From the NCBI GenBank assembly GCA_002350445.1, contig DEEV01000005.1, forward strand, positions 7,890 through 16,370: a DNA stretch of 8,481 nt. Reading direction: 5' to 3'. A program made the position numbers and the translations under genes. The stretch comes from Treponema sp. UBA2869. Its GTDB lineage: Bacteria; Spirochaetota; Spirochaetia; Treponematales; Treponemataceae. Below, piece by piece: positions 1-5,213 of the stretch. The stretch's first letter is position 1; every line of letters starts with the position of its first letter. The notes below the pieces were generated by a model. That model searched no databases, was not told where the DNA came from, and was given only the letters and a program-made list of their open reading frames with translations.

Positions 1-395
1 TAGTGCTGCAAGGCTGCGCAATTGTAAAAGCCCAGAAAGATTTTTTTGAAAAAGGAAATGCAGAACTTAAAAAGCTTACACGACGACAAATTGCAGAAAG
101 ACTTGGAATAAATGAATCTACAGTTTCCAGAATGGCCGGCAAAAGAAGCAGTAAATATTTTCAAACTGAGTGGGGACTTTTTCCGGCTTCCTACTTTTTT
201 TCTTCGGGAATTGGAAATGTTTCGTCAACGCAGATAAAGGCAGAAATTTTAAAAATTACTTTGGAAAATGAAGGACAGAAACTTTCGGATGAAAAAATCG
301 CAGAAATCTTGAACGGTCGCGGTATAAAAATTTCGCGCAGAACTGTAACAAAATACCGCCTGCAGGAAGGTGTTAAAAATTCCTACAGGCGGTAA
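1..395 (+). CDS. rpoN: RNA polymerase sigma-54 factor RpoN, C-terminal part (5' end outside window)
   Basis: This is the DNA-binding end of sigma-54, the factor that recognises -24/-12 promoters and needs an AAA+ activator to open them. About 130 C-terminal residues are visible, against roughly 400-480 for the full protein. In the visible part, FFEKG lies near residue 14. A helix-turn-helix (IAERLGINESTVSRM) spans residues 30-44, followed by the conserved FFSSG near residue 65. The RpoN box reads SRRTVTKYR at residues 111-119, against the usual ARRTVxKYR. The GTG at position 3 is only the first possible start inside the window; the family alignment continues upstream, so the gene is cut by the window edge and is not truncated. 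It converges on the - strand gene that ends at 425. The last codons overlap a strong inverted repeat. Family assignment is very secure. Confidence 0.95.
   Translation, partial: VLQGCAIVKAQKDFFEKGNAELKKLTRRQIAERLGINESTVSRMAGKRSSKYFQTEWGLFPASYFFSSGIGNVSSTQIKAEILKITLENEGQKLSDEKIAEILNGRGIKISRRTVTKYRLQEGVKNSYRR
354..394. repeat. 15-bp inverted repeat overlapping the rpoN stop codon
   Basis: The arm TACCGCCTGCAGGAA (354-368) pairs with 380-394 over 15 positions with one mismatch (363/385), around an 11-nt loop. The right arm includes most of the TAA stop. On the + strand it is followed by AAAA, so it is not a classic rpoN terminator. Read on the - strand the stem is followed by TTTTG, so it could stop transcripts coming from the tautomerase gene, or block antisense entry into rpoN. 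Confidence 0.6.
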
Positions 396-419
396 AAACA
401 GCGGCCCAAGACCGCTTTT
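393..419. terminator. Bidirectional terminator between convergent rpoN and the tautomerase gene
   Basis: The stem AGCGG (400-404) / CCGCT (412-416) has a 7-nt loop, is preceded by a run of A and followed by TTTT. The flanking A and T runs give a T tract on either strand. It sits exactly between two convergent stop codons (395 and 425), where a shared terminator is expected. The stem is only 5 bp, so strength is uncertain. Confidence 0.55.
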
Positions 420-424
420 CAAAA

Positions 425-646
425 CTACATTTCGTAGCCAGGCTGAATGATTGTATTTTTATCTGTTTTTACTTTGTCGTAAACTTTTTGTTTCCATTCA
501 TCCTGAGGAACGTCAACGATGCTTACAGAAAAATGCTCTTTTTCGCGGGCAAGCTCTTTAGAAGCAGTTTCAAGAATTGCATCTGCAAGGCGTTTTTTTG
601 TAGCGGCATCGCGGCCAGGATACATTTGAATTGTAATGTGTGGCAT
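425..646 (-). CDS. 4-oxalocrotonate tautomerase family protein, PptA-like
   Basis: A small 73-residue enzyme of the tautomerase superfamily. Members use the amino-terminal proline, exposed after Met removal, as a general base in keto-enol tautomerisation. The protein begins MPHITIQMYPGRD, so the catalytic Pro is in place, and Arg12 lies near the usual active-site Arg position. The carboxyl end IIQPGYEM resembles that of E. coli PptA (YdcE), whose start is also MPHI; W51 also matches a Trp in that protein as I recall it. The physiological substrate is unknown. The start is fixed by the Met-Pro requirement and by an AAGGAG ribosome binding site at 654-659, seven bases upstream. It is the last of three co-oriented - strand genes, 71 bp after rlmB. 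The leader carries an 18-bp module shared with another gene in this window. Confidence 0.88.
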   Translation of the reverse strand: MPHITIQMYPGRDAATKKRLADAILETASKELAREKEHFSVSIVDVPQDEWKQKVYDKVKTDKNTIIQPGYEM

Positions 647-653
647 ATAAAAT

Positions 654-678
654 CTCCTTATAAACTCCGCATTAGCGG
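654..678 (-). promoter_or_regulatory. Leader module plus ribosome binding site of the tautomerase gene
   Basis: On the - strand the hairpin CCGC-TAAT-GCGG followed by AGTTTA (678-661) leads straight into the AAGGAG site (659-654). The 18 bases at 661-678 match the reverse complement of 5183-5200 at 17 positions, and that copy also lies just upstream of a ribosome binding site. The stem ends about ten bases before the Shine-Dalgarno, so it could influence ribosome access; that effect is inferred. Confidence 0.5.
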
Positions 679-686
679 CGATGCAA

Positions 687-719
687 GAGGTGCGAAAATC
701 ACCTCCCGCTTTTTTTTTT
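687..719 (+). terminator. Terminator-like hairpin with T10 tract, + strand orientation
   Basis: The stem GAGGTG (687-692) / CACCTC (700-705) closes a CGAAAAT loop and is followed by CCGC and then ten T residues (710-719). This is a good intrinsic-terminator shape for + strand transcription. No + strand gene ends here, so it would stop antisense transcripts before they enter the rlmB 3' end. On the coding (-) strand the A tract precedes the stem, so it is not a good rlmB terminator. The T tract overlaps the rlmB stop codon. Confidence 0.5.
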
Positions 720-1482
720 ATATTTTTCTCCGGTAACGCTCAAAAAGCAGAATTCCCGCAGCAACAGAAACATTCAGACTGTCAATTTTGCCGCAGGTCG
801 GAATAGAAACAATTGTATCACACTGTTTTTCCAAAAGCTGAGAAATTCCTGTTCCTTCGCTTCCCATTACAATTGCCGCTTTATCTGCAAAATCAATTTT
901 GCCACAGGTTTCGCCGCCTGCATCGGCACCATAAATCCAGAAACCTGCATCTTTAAGCTGACCGGCGGCTCTGGAAAGATTATTTACAACGGCAATTGGA
1001 ACCCACGCACTTGCACCGGCACTGGAACGACCAATTACTTCGTTGCCTTCTATGTTTTTTACGCTGTTGTGCTCAGGAATAATTACAAGAGAAGCGCCAA
1101 ACTGATCGCAGCTGCGGATAATTGCACCAATATTGTGCGGGTCGGTAATGTTATCCAGAATCATAACAGTTGCATTTTCATCGTTTTTATGACTTTTTAA
1201 CCATGAATCAAACTCTACGATGTTTTCAGCCTGTTTTTTGCTTCCTTTTATTTCCATTACAATTCCGCGGTGATCGCGCAGAGTTTCATCCAGAGCGGAA
1301 ACAAGTTCATCAAGCTTTCGGTCTTCAACCTGCTCTACAGGAATTTCTGCCTCTTTTGCAGCTGCAAGAATTTTTTTTATGCGAGGACCGGGCTTGCTGT
1401 AATAAATCTTATAACCGCCCTGAGGATTTTTTTTCTGAGAACGAACTTTTTCTTCAATGGAATGAAATCCAGTTATAATCAT
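718..1482 (-). CDS. rlmB: 23S rRNA (guanosine-2'-O-)-methyltransferase RlmB, SpoU/TrmH family
   Basis: A SPOUT-class methyltransferase that transfers a methyl group from S-adenosylmethionine to a ribose 2'-OH; RlmB modifies G2251 (E. coli numbering) in the 23S rRNA P-loop. The amino-terminal third is an L30e-like RNA-binding domain ending at HRGIVMEI (near residue 71). The catalytic domain shows all three SPOUT motifs: DNITDPHNIGAIIRS (110-124) with the catalytic Arg, IVMGSEGTGIS (204-214), and IPTCGKIDSLNVSVAAG (227-243), which forms the trefoil-knot cofactor site. At 254 residues it has normal length. I chose the ATG at 1480-1482 because MIITGFHSIEE matches the usual RlmB amino terminus. 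A GTG at 1513-1515 would add 11 residues of no family character. The ribosome binding site is weak (GGGTG). It lies 63 bp after the SEC-C gene and is probably co-transcribed with it. Other TrmH-family targets cannot be fully excluded. Confidence 0.92.
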   Translation of the reverse strand: MIITGFHSIEEKVRSQKKNPQGGYKIYYSKPGPRIKKILAAAKEAEIPVEQVEDRKLDELVSALDETLRDHRGIVMEIKGSKKQAENIVEFDSWLKSHKNDENATVMILDNITDPHNIGAIIRSCDQFGASLVIIPEHNSVKNIEGNEVIGRSSAGASAWVPIAVVNNLSRAAGQLKDAGFWIYGADAGGETCGKIDFADKAAIVMGSEGTGISQLLEKQCDTIVSIPTCGKIDSLNVSVAAGILLFERYRRKI

Positions 1483-1527
1483 TAAAAACACCCAATTTTT
1501 ACTGCGAATTTGCACTGCAAACTCGAC

Positions 1528-1554
1528 GGAAGATAAAACGAAATTTTATCTTCC
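1528..1554. repeat. 11-bp perfect hairpin across the SEC-C gene stop codon
   Basis: GGAAGATAAAA (1528-1538) and its exact complement (1544-1554) surround a 5-nt loop. The right half contains the last codons and TAA of the SEC-C gene (stop 1546-1548). The stem's own lower half is T-rich on either strand, but no T tract follows it. It may act as a weak attenuator or as a 3'-end stabiliser between the SEC-C gene and rlmB. Confidence 0.5.
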
Positions 1555-2043
1555 ACAGCACTGTTTGTATTTTTTTCCGCTTCCGCATGGGCAAGGATCG
1601 TTGCGACCAACTTTTGCACCAACACGTTTTACAGTTGTCGGAATTACATTGCCGGCTACATATTTCCAGTCGCCGTTAATATTCTTAAACAAAGAAATTT
1701 CGTGATGAATATCATGCATCTGATGCAAAGTATAATCAGCTTCAAATTCTACAATCTGTTCATCATCTTTTTCGCCTTTTTCAGTGCGCAAAATTTTAAG
1801 ACCATTCCAGGTTGACTGGCGGCTCCAGTCTTCAGTTGCCTTGCGGTCAATTTCGGCAATTCCTTCGCCCTCTTCGCAAGAGCTGATAATGTAATCAATT
1901 TCGTGTTTTACATAAGATGTATAGCGTGCACGCATACAAGCTTCGGCTGTTGGAGCCTTTGTTTTTCCTTTGATGATTGGTTCACAGCATTCGCTGTATG
2001 TCTTGCCCGAACCACATGGGCATAATTCGTTATTTGTACTCAT
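1546..2043 (-). CDS. YchJ-like protein with two SEC-C zinc-binding motifs
   Basis: A 165-residue protein of the YchJ (UPF0225) family: a SEC-C metal-binding motif at each end and an NTF2-like middle domain. The first motif is LCPCGSGKTYSECC (7-20) and the second CPCGSGKKYKQCC (151-163), preceded by VGRNDP, as in the SecA carboxyl tail. The motif binds zinc through its Cys residues; in SecA it contacts SecB and ribosomes. The middle part (MRARYTSYVKHEIDYII, 37-53, then WNGLKIL near 79-85) is typical of YchJ. Its cellular role is not established. I start it at the ATG 2041-2043. The open frame continues upstream to 2226, but that extension is a translated palindromic repeat and should not be annotated as protein. 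The usual Shine-Dalgarno is absent, and a promoter placed very close suggests an almost leaderless mRNA. Confidence 0.9.
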   Translation of the reverse strand: MSTNNELCPCGSGKTYSECCEPIIKGKTKAPTAEACMRARYTSYVKHEIDYIISSCEEGEGIAEIDRKATEDWSRQSTWNGLKILRTEKGEKDDEQIVEFEADYTLHQMHDIHHEISLFKNINGDWKYVAGNVIPTTVKRVGAKVGRNDPCPCGSGKKYKQCCGR

Positions 2044-2051
2044 AATGGCAT

Positions 2052-2080
2052 ATTTTAATGAATTTGCAGGTGGTCTACAA
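2052..2080 (-). promoter_or_regulatory. Candidate sigma-70 promoter for the SEC-C / rlmB / tautomerase genes
   Basis: On the - strand TTGTAG (2080-2075) and TAAAAT (2057-2052) are separated by exactly 17 bases. The -10 box matches the consensus at five of six positions, the -35 box only at TTG. Transcription would begin near 2044-2046, almost at the ATG (2043), which would explain the missing ribosome binding site. Confidence 0.5.
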
Positions 2081-2114
2081 GATTGATTTTTTTTGAAAAA
2101 GCAGGCATTGTGAC

Positions 2115-2157
2115 CGAGTTTGCTACGCAAACATCGAAGGGCGGAGTTTGAGCCCGC
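2115..2157. repeat. Two small hairpins in the divergent spacer
   Basis: The first hairpin pairs CGAGTTTGC (2115-2123) with GCAAAC-A-TCG (2127-2136) around a TAC loop, giving nine pairs and one bulged A. The second, GGGC (2139-2142) / GCCC (2152-2155), contains the word GCGGAGTTT, which also occurs in the leader module at 5191-5199. The stretch has no coding character and looks like a patchwork of small dispersed repeats. Confidence 0.45.
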
Positions 2158-2190
2158 ATAGGGGGTAGCGGAAAAGACCGGAGCGAACGA

Positions 2191-2227
2191 TGGTTGAGTA
2201 GCCGCGCAGCGGTGTATCGAAACCACC
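2191..2227. repeat. REP-like palindrome (TGGTTGAG ... TCGAAACCACC), intergenic copy
   Basis: The outer arms TGGTT (2191-2195) and AACCA (2221-2225) pair, and an inner stem CCGC (2202-2205) / GCGG (2209-2212) has a GCA loop. The left arm TGGTTGAG and right arm TCGAAACCACC are identical to the arms of the element inside aspS at 7541-7565; only the middle differs. From memory, similar palindromes (arms based on GGTTTCGA / TCAACC) are widely dispersed in bacterial genomes. No associated transposase gene is in the window. Confidence 0.75.
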
Positions 2228-2249
2228 GTGAGTGAGGACTTTGGAGCGC

Positions 2250-2264
2250 AGGGGGCCTCCCCCT
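2250..2264. repeat. G6/C6 mini-hairpin
   Basis: AGGGGG (2250-2255) and CCCCCT (2259-2264) form a perfect 6-bp stem over a CCT loop. The sequence after it is not T-rich, so I do not call it a terminator. It marks the right end of the palindrome-rich block, after which the AT-rich promoter region of the ABC gene begins. Confidence 0.45.
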
Positions 2265-2271
2265 CCTATAT

Positions 2272-2314
2272 TCAATTATTTTTAATTGAGCCGCGCAATT
2301 AAAATCGGTATACT
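2272..2314 (+). promoter_or_regulatory. Sigma-70 promoter of the ModF-like gene with CAATTA/TAATTG half-sites
   Basis: TTGAGC (2286-2291) and TATACT (2309-2314) lie 17 bases apart, a good vegetative promoter, with the ATG at 2333. The -35 box is embedded in repeats: CAATTA (2273-2278), TAATTG (2283-2288) and CAATTA (2296-2301). The middle copy overlaps the -35 hexamer and is inverted relative to both neighbours, allowing two alternative hairpins or an operator. A weak AAAGG (2321-2325) is the ribosome binding site. Confidence 0.6.
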
Positions 2315-2332
2315 CACCAAAAAGGCACAAAA

Positions 2333-3922
2333 ATGACTGATGGTGAAAACTTAATTGTAATAAATAATTGCAGAATTGACGGAAATAAATCGACTGTTAT
2401 TCCCCAGCTTAGCTGGACTTTTAAAAGCGGAGAGGCTTGGCTTATTATTGGGCCAAACGGTGGCGGTAAAGCTGACTTTTTAAATGCACTTAGCGGACAG
2501 CTTACTATTGTTCCAAATTCTGCATCTGATTCTGACCAACAGGGACTTTATTCAAATAAATTTAAGGATTCGTGTGAAATTGTATCGCTGGAACGTGCTG
2601 CACGGCTGATTCAGGAAGAACGCGAAAATGATGAAAGTGAATTCATTGAAGGCGGCGTTGATATTGGTCGAACTGGCCGCATTTTTATTGCTGAAGGTGT
2701 GCTAGGAAAAATCAAAAAAGGAGAAATTCCGCCTCTTGCAAAACAGCTTGACGCTTACCCGGAAATAAAACTTTGCGGTGTTCAAAAGATTTTAGACCGC
2801 GGCCTTAAATACATGTCTACCGGAGAAATTCGCCGCACCTTGCTCGCGCGTGCACTTGTGAGCGGCAAAGAGCTTTTAATTTTAAGCGACCCGTTTGCAG
2901 GTCTTGATGCAGAGAGCCGCCGCATTCTTCTGGAATTTTTTACAGTTATTGTAACAAAGCAAAAACCTGCCATTCTTTTGAGTATGGAACGCTGGCACGA
3001 AATTCCTTCTTCAATAACAAATGTGCTTGAATTTTCTGACAAAAAAATCAGTTTTTGCGGAACCAGAGCTGATTACGAAAAACTTATTTCTGAACGCAAA
3101 AATCAAAATGAAAAAACAAATGCACAGAATAAAAAAACTTTTGAAGAAGAATTTAAGAAAACAATAGAAGACGGCGGAAACTCCGGCACAATTTCGGAAG
3201 CAGAAAGTACTCCGACGGCCGATATTCTTGTTGAAATGCACAACGTGAATGTTGGCTGGGGCGACCACGCTGTTCTTCGCAACCTTAACTGGACTTTGCG
3301 CCGCGGCGAACACTGGCTTTTGCGTGGTCCAAACGGAAGCGGAAAAACAACGTTCCTGGAACTTATTACCGGCGACAACATGCAGGTTTTTTCGAACGAC
3401 ATAAAGATTTTTGGCAACAGACGCGGTTCGGGCGAATCAATCTGGGATATAAAAAAAAGACTTGGAATTGTTTCTTACCGTATGCATGTAGAATACCGAA
3501 TGCTTGGCGGAACTTCCCTGCTTTCGGTAATTATAAGCGGACTTCGCGACAGTATTGGACTTTACGGCGGTGCCCCAACTGATATGGAAATTGCAACCGC
3601 AAAAAAATGGCTTGCACTTGGCGGCTTTGTAGGTCGGGAATCAGAAAGTTTTGGCTCACTAAGTTATGGCGAACAGCGCGCTGTTTTAATTTTACGTTCG
3701 GCTGTAAAAACTCCTGAAATTCTGATTCTGGATGAGCCTTGTCACGGTCTTGATGAACAGTACCGCGAAAAGATTCTTCAGCTGATGGAACTTATTGGAA
3801 ACAGCGGAACAACAACTATGCTCCATGTTACTCACGACCCGAGCGAAGTTCTTGAATGCGAAAAACATATTCTTGAACTCTGTCCAGACGAAGACCCGAT
3901 GTACAGATGCCTTCAGGCATAA
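2333..3922 (+). CDS. modF: ModF-like tandem ABC ATPase (two ATP-binding domains, no membrane domain)
   Basis: A 529-residue protein with two ABC-type nucleotide-binding domains fused head to tail. It aligns throughout with E. coli ModF (PhrA): in domain 1 RGLKYMSTGEIRRTLL (157-171) and the HEIP region (222-225), in domain 2 GEHW near 325, NRRGSGESIWDIKK (362-375) and the RDSIGLYG stretch near 405. Domain 2 is canonical: Walker A GPNGSGKTT (332-340), signature LSYGEQ (443-448), Walker B ILILDEP (463-469), H-loop His501. Domain 1 is degenerate: Walker A GPNGGGKA (40-47) lacks the Ser/Thr, Walker B reads LLILSDP (181-187) instead of LLILDEP, and there is no H-loop His. A charged linker spans about 255-297. 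ModF has been linked to molybdenum, but no modABC genes are nearby and the function here is unproven. The slightly larger size comes mainly from the linker and the domain 1 insert. Confidence 0.85.
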   Translation: MTDGENLIVINNCRIDGNKSTVIPQLSWTFKSGEAWLIIGPNGGGKADFLNALSGQLTIVPNSASDSDQQGLYSNKFKDSCEIVSLERAARLIQEERENDESEFIEGGVDIGRTGRIFIAEGVLGKIKKGEIPPLAKQLDAYPEIKLCGVQKILDRGLKYMSTGEIRRTLLARALVSGKELLILSDPFAGLDAESRRILLEFFTVIVTKQKPAILLSMERWHEIPSSITNVLEFSDKKISFCGTRADYEKLISERKNQNEKTNAQNKKTFEEEFKKTIEDGGNSGTISEAESTPTADILVEMHNVNVGWGDHAVLRNLNWTLRRGEHWLLRGPNGSGKTTFLELITGDNMQVFSNDIKIFGNRRGSGESIWDIKKRLGIVSYRMHVEYRMLGGTSLLSVIISGLRDSIGLYGGAPTDMEIATAKKWLALGGFVGRESESFGSLSYGEQRAVLILRSAVKTPEILILDEPCHGLDEQYREKILQLMELIGNSGTTTMLHVTHDPSEVLECEKHILELCPDEDPMYRCLQA

Positions 3923-3984
3923 ATCACTAAAAAAGATTCTGTTATAAGCTGTACTAACCAGTTTATTTTTGCCTCACTTCTACC

Positions 3985-3990
3985 GATAAT
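3985..3990 (+). promoter_or_regulatory. Possible -10 box for the GH18 gene
   Basis: GATAAT matches the -10 consensus at five of six positions, but the -35 region (TTTATT, 3962-3967) is poor. Transcription would begin at or beside the ATG at 3997, again suggesting a leaderless transcript, because no ribosome binding site can be seen. Read-through from the ABC gene 74 bp upstream is the alternative. Confidence 0.3.
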
Positions 3991-3996
3991 TTATAT

Positions 3997-5070
3997 ATGA
4001 AGAAATTTATCTGCTTTGTTTTTATACTTTCTACTTTTCTTTACACAGTTTTTGCCAACGGCAGAAAAGACCGCGAAATTCCATCTGAAGATATTGAAAT
4101 TGCATTAAAAGGTGACGAAAATTCTTCTAAGATTGAATATGAACAAAAATATACCCTTAGAGAACCGGAAGGAAACCCTATAAACCTTCAGGAAAGCTGG
4201 GGCTATGTAATGCAAAGCCGTCTGGAAGAATATGATAATTCCATTCCGCTTACAGATGTCTGCTTTTTTTCAGCAGAAATTAACTGCTACGGAGAACTTA
4301 CAAGTATTCCTGCACGTTCCCGCATAAATACAGGAAAAGCCCGTTGCCACCTTGTAATTGCCTGCGACAGTAAATCACTTACACACTTTATTCTTACGCC
4401 CGGTTCAAAGGAACGCAACAACCTTTTAAAAGCAATTGTAAAAGCCGGCGCTCCATACGACGGTGTTCAGATAGATTTTGAGCTGGTTCCTTCCCGCGAC
4501 CGCAGAAATTTTATAACCTTCCTTGCCGACCTGCGTTATATGCTTGGAAGCAAAAAATGGTTTTCGGTTTGTGTACCGGCGCGTTTTAAACTACTTTCCG
4601 AAGATGTTTACCCTTACGCAGAAATTTCGCAATATTGCGACCGCGTTTTTGTAATGGCATATGATGAACACTGGTCTACCAGCCGGCCGGGACCGGTTGC
4701 ATCGGTAGAATGGTGTAAAAAAATTACCGAATATGCAGTAAAAAGTATCCCCGCAAAAAAACTGATAATGGGAATTCCTTTTTACGGAAGAACCTGGGCC
4801 GGCGAAACAACTGCCGGAGCCTGGTATTTTAGCGGCGCAAACAGAATCATGAAGGAACATGGTGTCGAAAATGTTTACTACGAAGATTCAATCCCAAAAT
4901 TTTCGTATATAGCAGAAGTGCAGGTAAACGGCTATTTTAACGATATATCATCATGCCTGGAGCTTTGCCGCGTTTATCAGGATGCGGGCATTTTAAAAAT
5001 GGGCTTCTGGCGCATAGGAATGGAAGACCCCGGTTTCTGGAACTGGGTAGAGCTTACAAGAAAAAATTGA
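3997..5070 (+). CDS. Secreted glycoside hydrolase family 18 protein (YaaH/SleL-like TIM barrel)
   Basis: A 357-residue protein with an amino-terminal signal peptide (MKKFICFVFILSTFLYTVFA, likely cut after Ala20), so exported to the periplasm or beyond. The barrel shows GH18 landmarks: YDGVQIDFE (154-162), where the consensus is DGxDxDxE, with Asp160 and the catalytic acid Glu162 present but Gln at 158; VMAYDEHW (219-226) with the substrate-binding Tyr-Asp; MGIPFYGRTW (258-267); and a final MGFWRIGMEDPGFW (335-348), whose Trp lines the barrel. These resemble the spore-cortex N-acetylglucosaminidase-like branch, which acts on N-acetylglucosamine polymers such as peptidoglycan; the actual substrate is inferred. 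No LysM or other binding domain is present, and residues 21-65 look like a flexible linker. It stands alone between the ABC gene and the membrane protein gene. The start is supported by the signal peptide. Confidence 0.85.
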   Translation: MKKFICFVFILSTFLYTVFANGRKDREIPSEDIEIALKGDENSSKIEYEQKYTLREPEGNPINLQESWGYVMQSRLEEYDNSIPLTDVCFFSAEINCYGELTSIPARSRINTGKARCHLVIACDSKSLTHFILTPGSKERNNLLKAIVKAGAPYDGVQIDFELVPSRDRRNFITFLADLRYMLGSKKWFSVCVPARFKLLSEDVYPYAEISQYCDRVFVMAYDEHWSTSRPGPVASVEWCKKITEYAVKSIPAKKLIMGIPFYGRTWAGETTAGAWYFSGANRIMKEHGVENVYYEDSIPKFSYIAEVQVNGYFNDISSCLELCRVYQDAGILKMGFWRIGMEDPGFWNWVELTRKN

Positions 5071-5095
5071 CAAATTGACTGTACTTTGCCAAAAT
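5067..5095 (+). promoter_or_regulatory. Candidate sigma-70 promoter of the HlyIII-like gene
   Basis: A perfect TTGACA (5067-5072) overlaps the stop codon of the GH18 gene and lies 17 bases before CAAAAT (5090-5095), which matches the -10 consensus at four of six positions. Transcription from about 5102 would give a leader of roughly 110 nt containing four small hairpins. Confidence 0.5.
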
Positions 5096-5108
5096 AGGCA
5101 GAGAGGTA

Positions 5109-5194
5109 TGCTAAAACTGCATCCGTGCAATTTTAGCAGCTTTAATTGCTTCGCAATTAAGATTTGTGCCATCCCTGGCGCACCGCTAACGCGG
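5109..5194 (+). repeat. Hairpin array A in the leader of the HlyIII-like gene
   Basis: Four hairpins follow one another. H1 pairs 5109-5121 with 5126-5138 (one mismatch), loop TCCG. H2 pairs TTAATTGC (5142-5149) with its complement (5153-5160), loop TTC. H3 pairs GTGCCA (5166-5171) with TGG and CAC (5176-5183, bulged CG), loop TCCC. H4 pairs CCGC (5183-5186) with GCGG (5191-5194), loop TAAC, and shares base 5183 with H3. The same order of hairpin types recurs before aspS with different stems. It is non-coding in all frames I checked by eye. Confidence 0.65.
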
Positions 5195-5208
5195 AGTTTA
5201 ATAAGAGG
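5183..5208 (+). promoter_or_regulatory. Leader module plus ribosome binding site of the HlyIII-like gene
   Basis: The 18 bases at 5183-5200 (hairpin CCGC-TAAC-GCGG, then AGTTTA) match the reverse complement of 661-678 at 17 of 18 positions. They lead into AGAGG (5204-5208), five bases before the ATG at 5214. In both places the module is oriented the same way relative to the gene it precedes. Confidence 0.55.
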
Positions 5209-5213
5209 TAAGT

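Noticed and set aside
658..702. Short - strand reading frame (GTG, 14 codons) ending at the tautomerase ribosome binding site
   Set aside because: The GTG lies inside a GGAGGTGAT stretch with no Shine-Dalgarno of its own, and the frame runs through the hairpin module, so coding is not supported.
1483..1515. GTG start for rlmB at 1513-1515
   Set aside because: The 11 added residues do not fit the family, and MIITGFHS at 1482 matches the normal RlmB amino terminus; neither start has a strong ribosome binding site.
2044..2226. Upstream extension of the SEC-C protein frame (61 extra residues)
   Set aside because: The extension translates the palindromic repeat block, has no family similarity, and the YchJ-like SEC-C motif begins just after the ATG at 2043.
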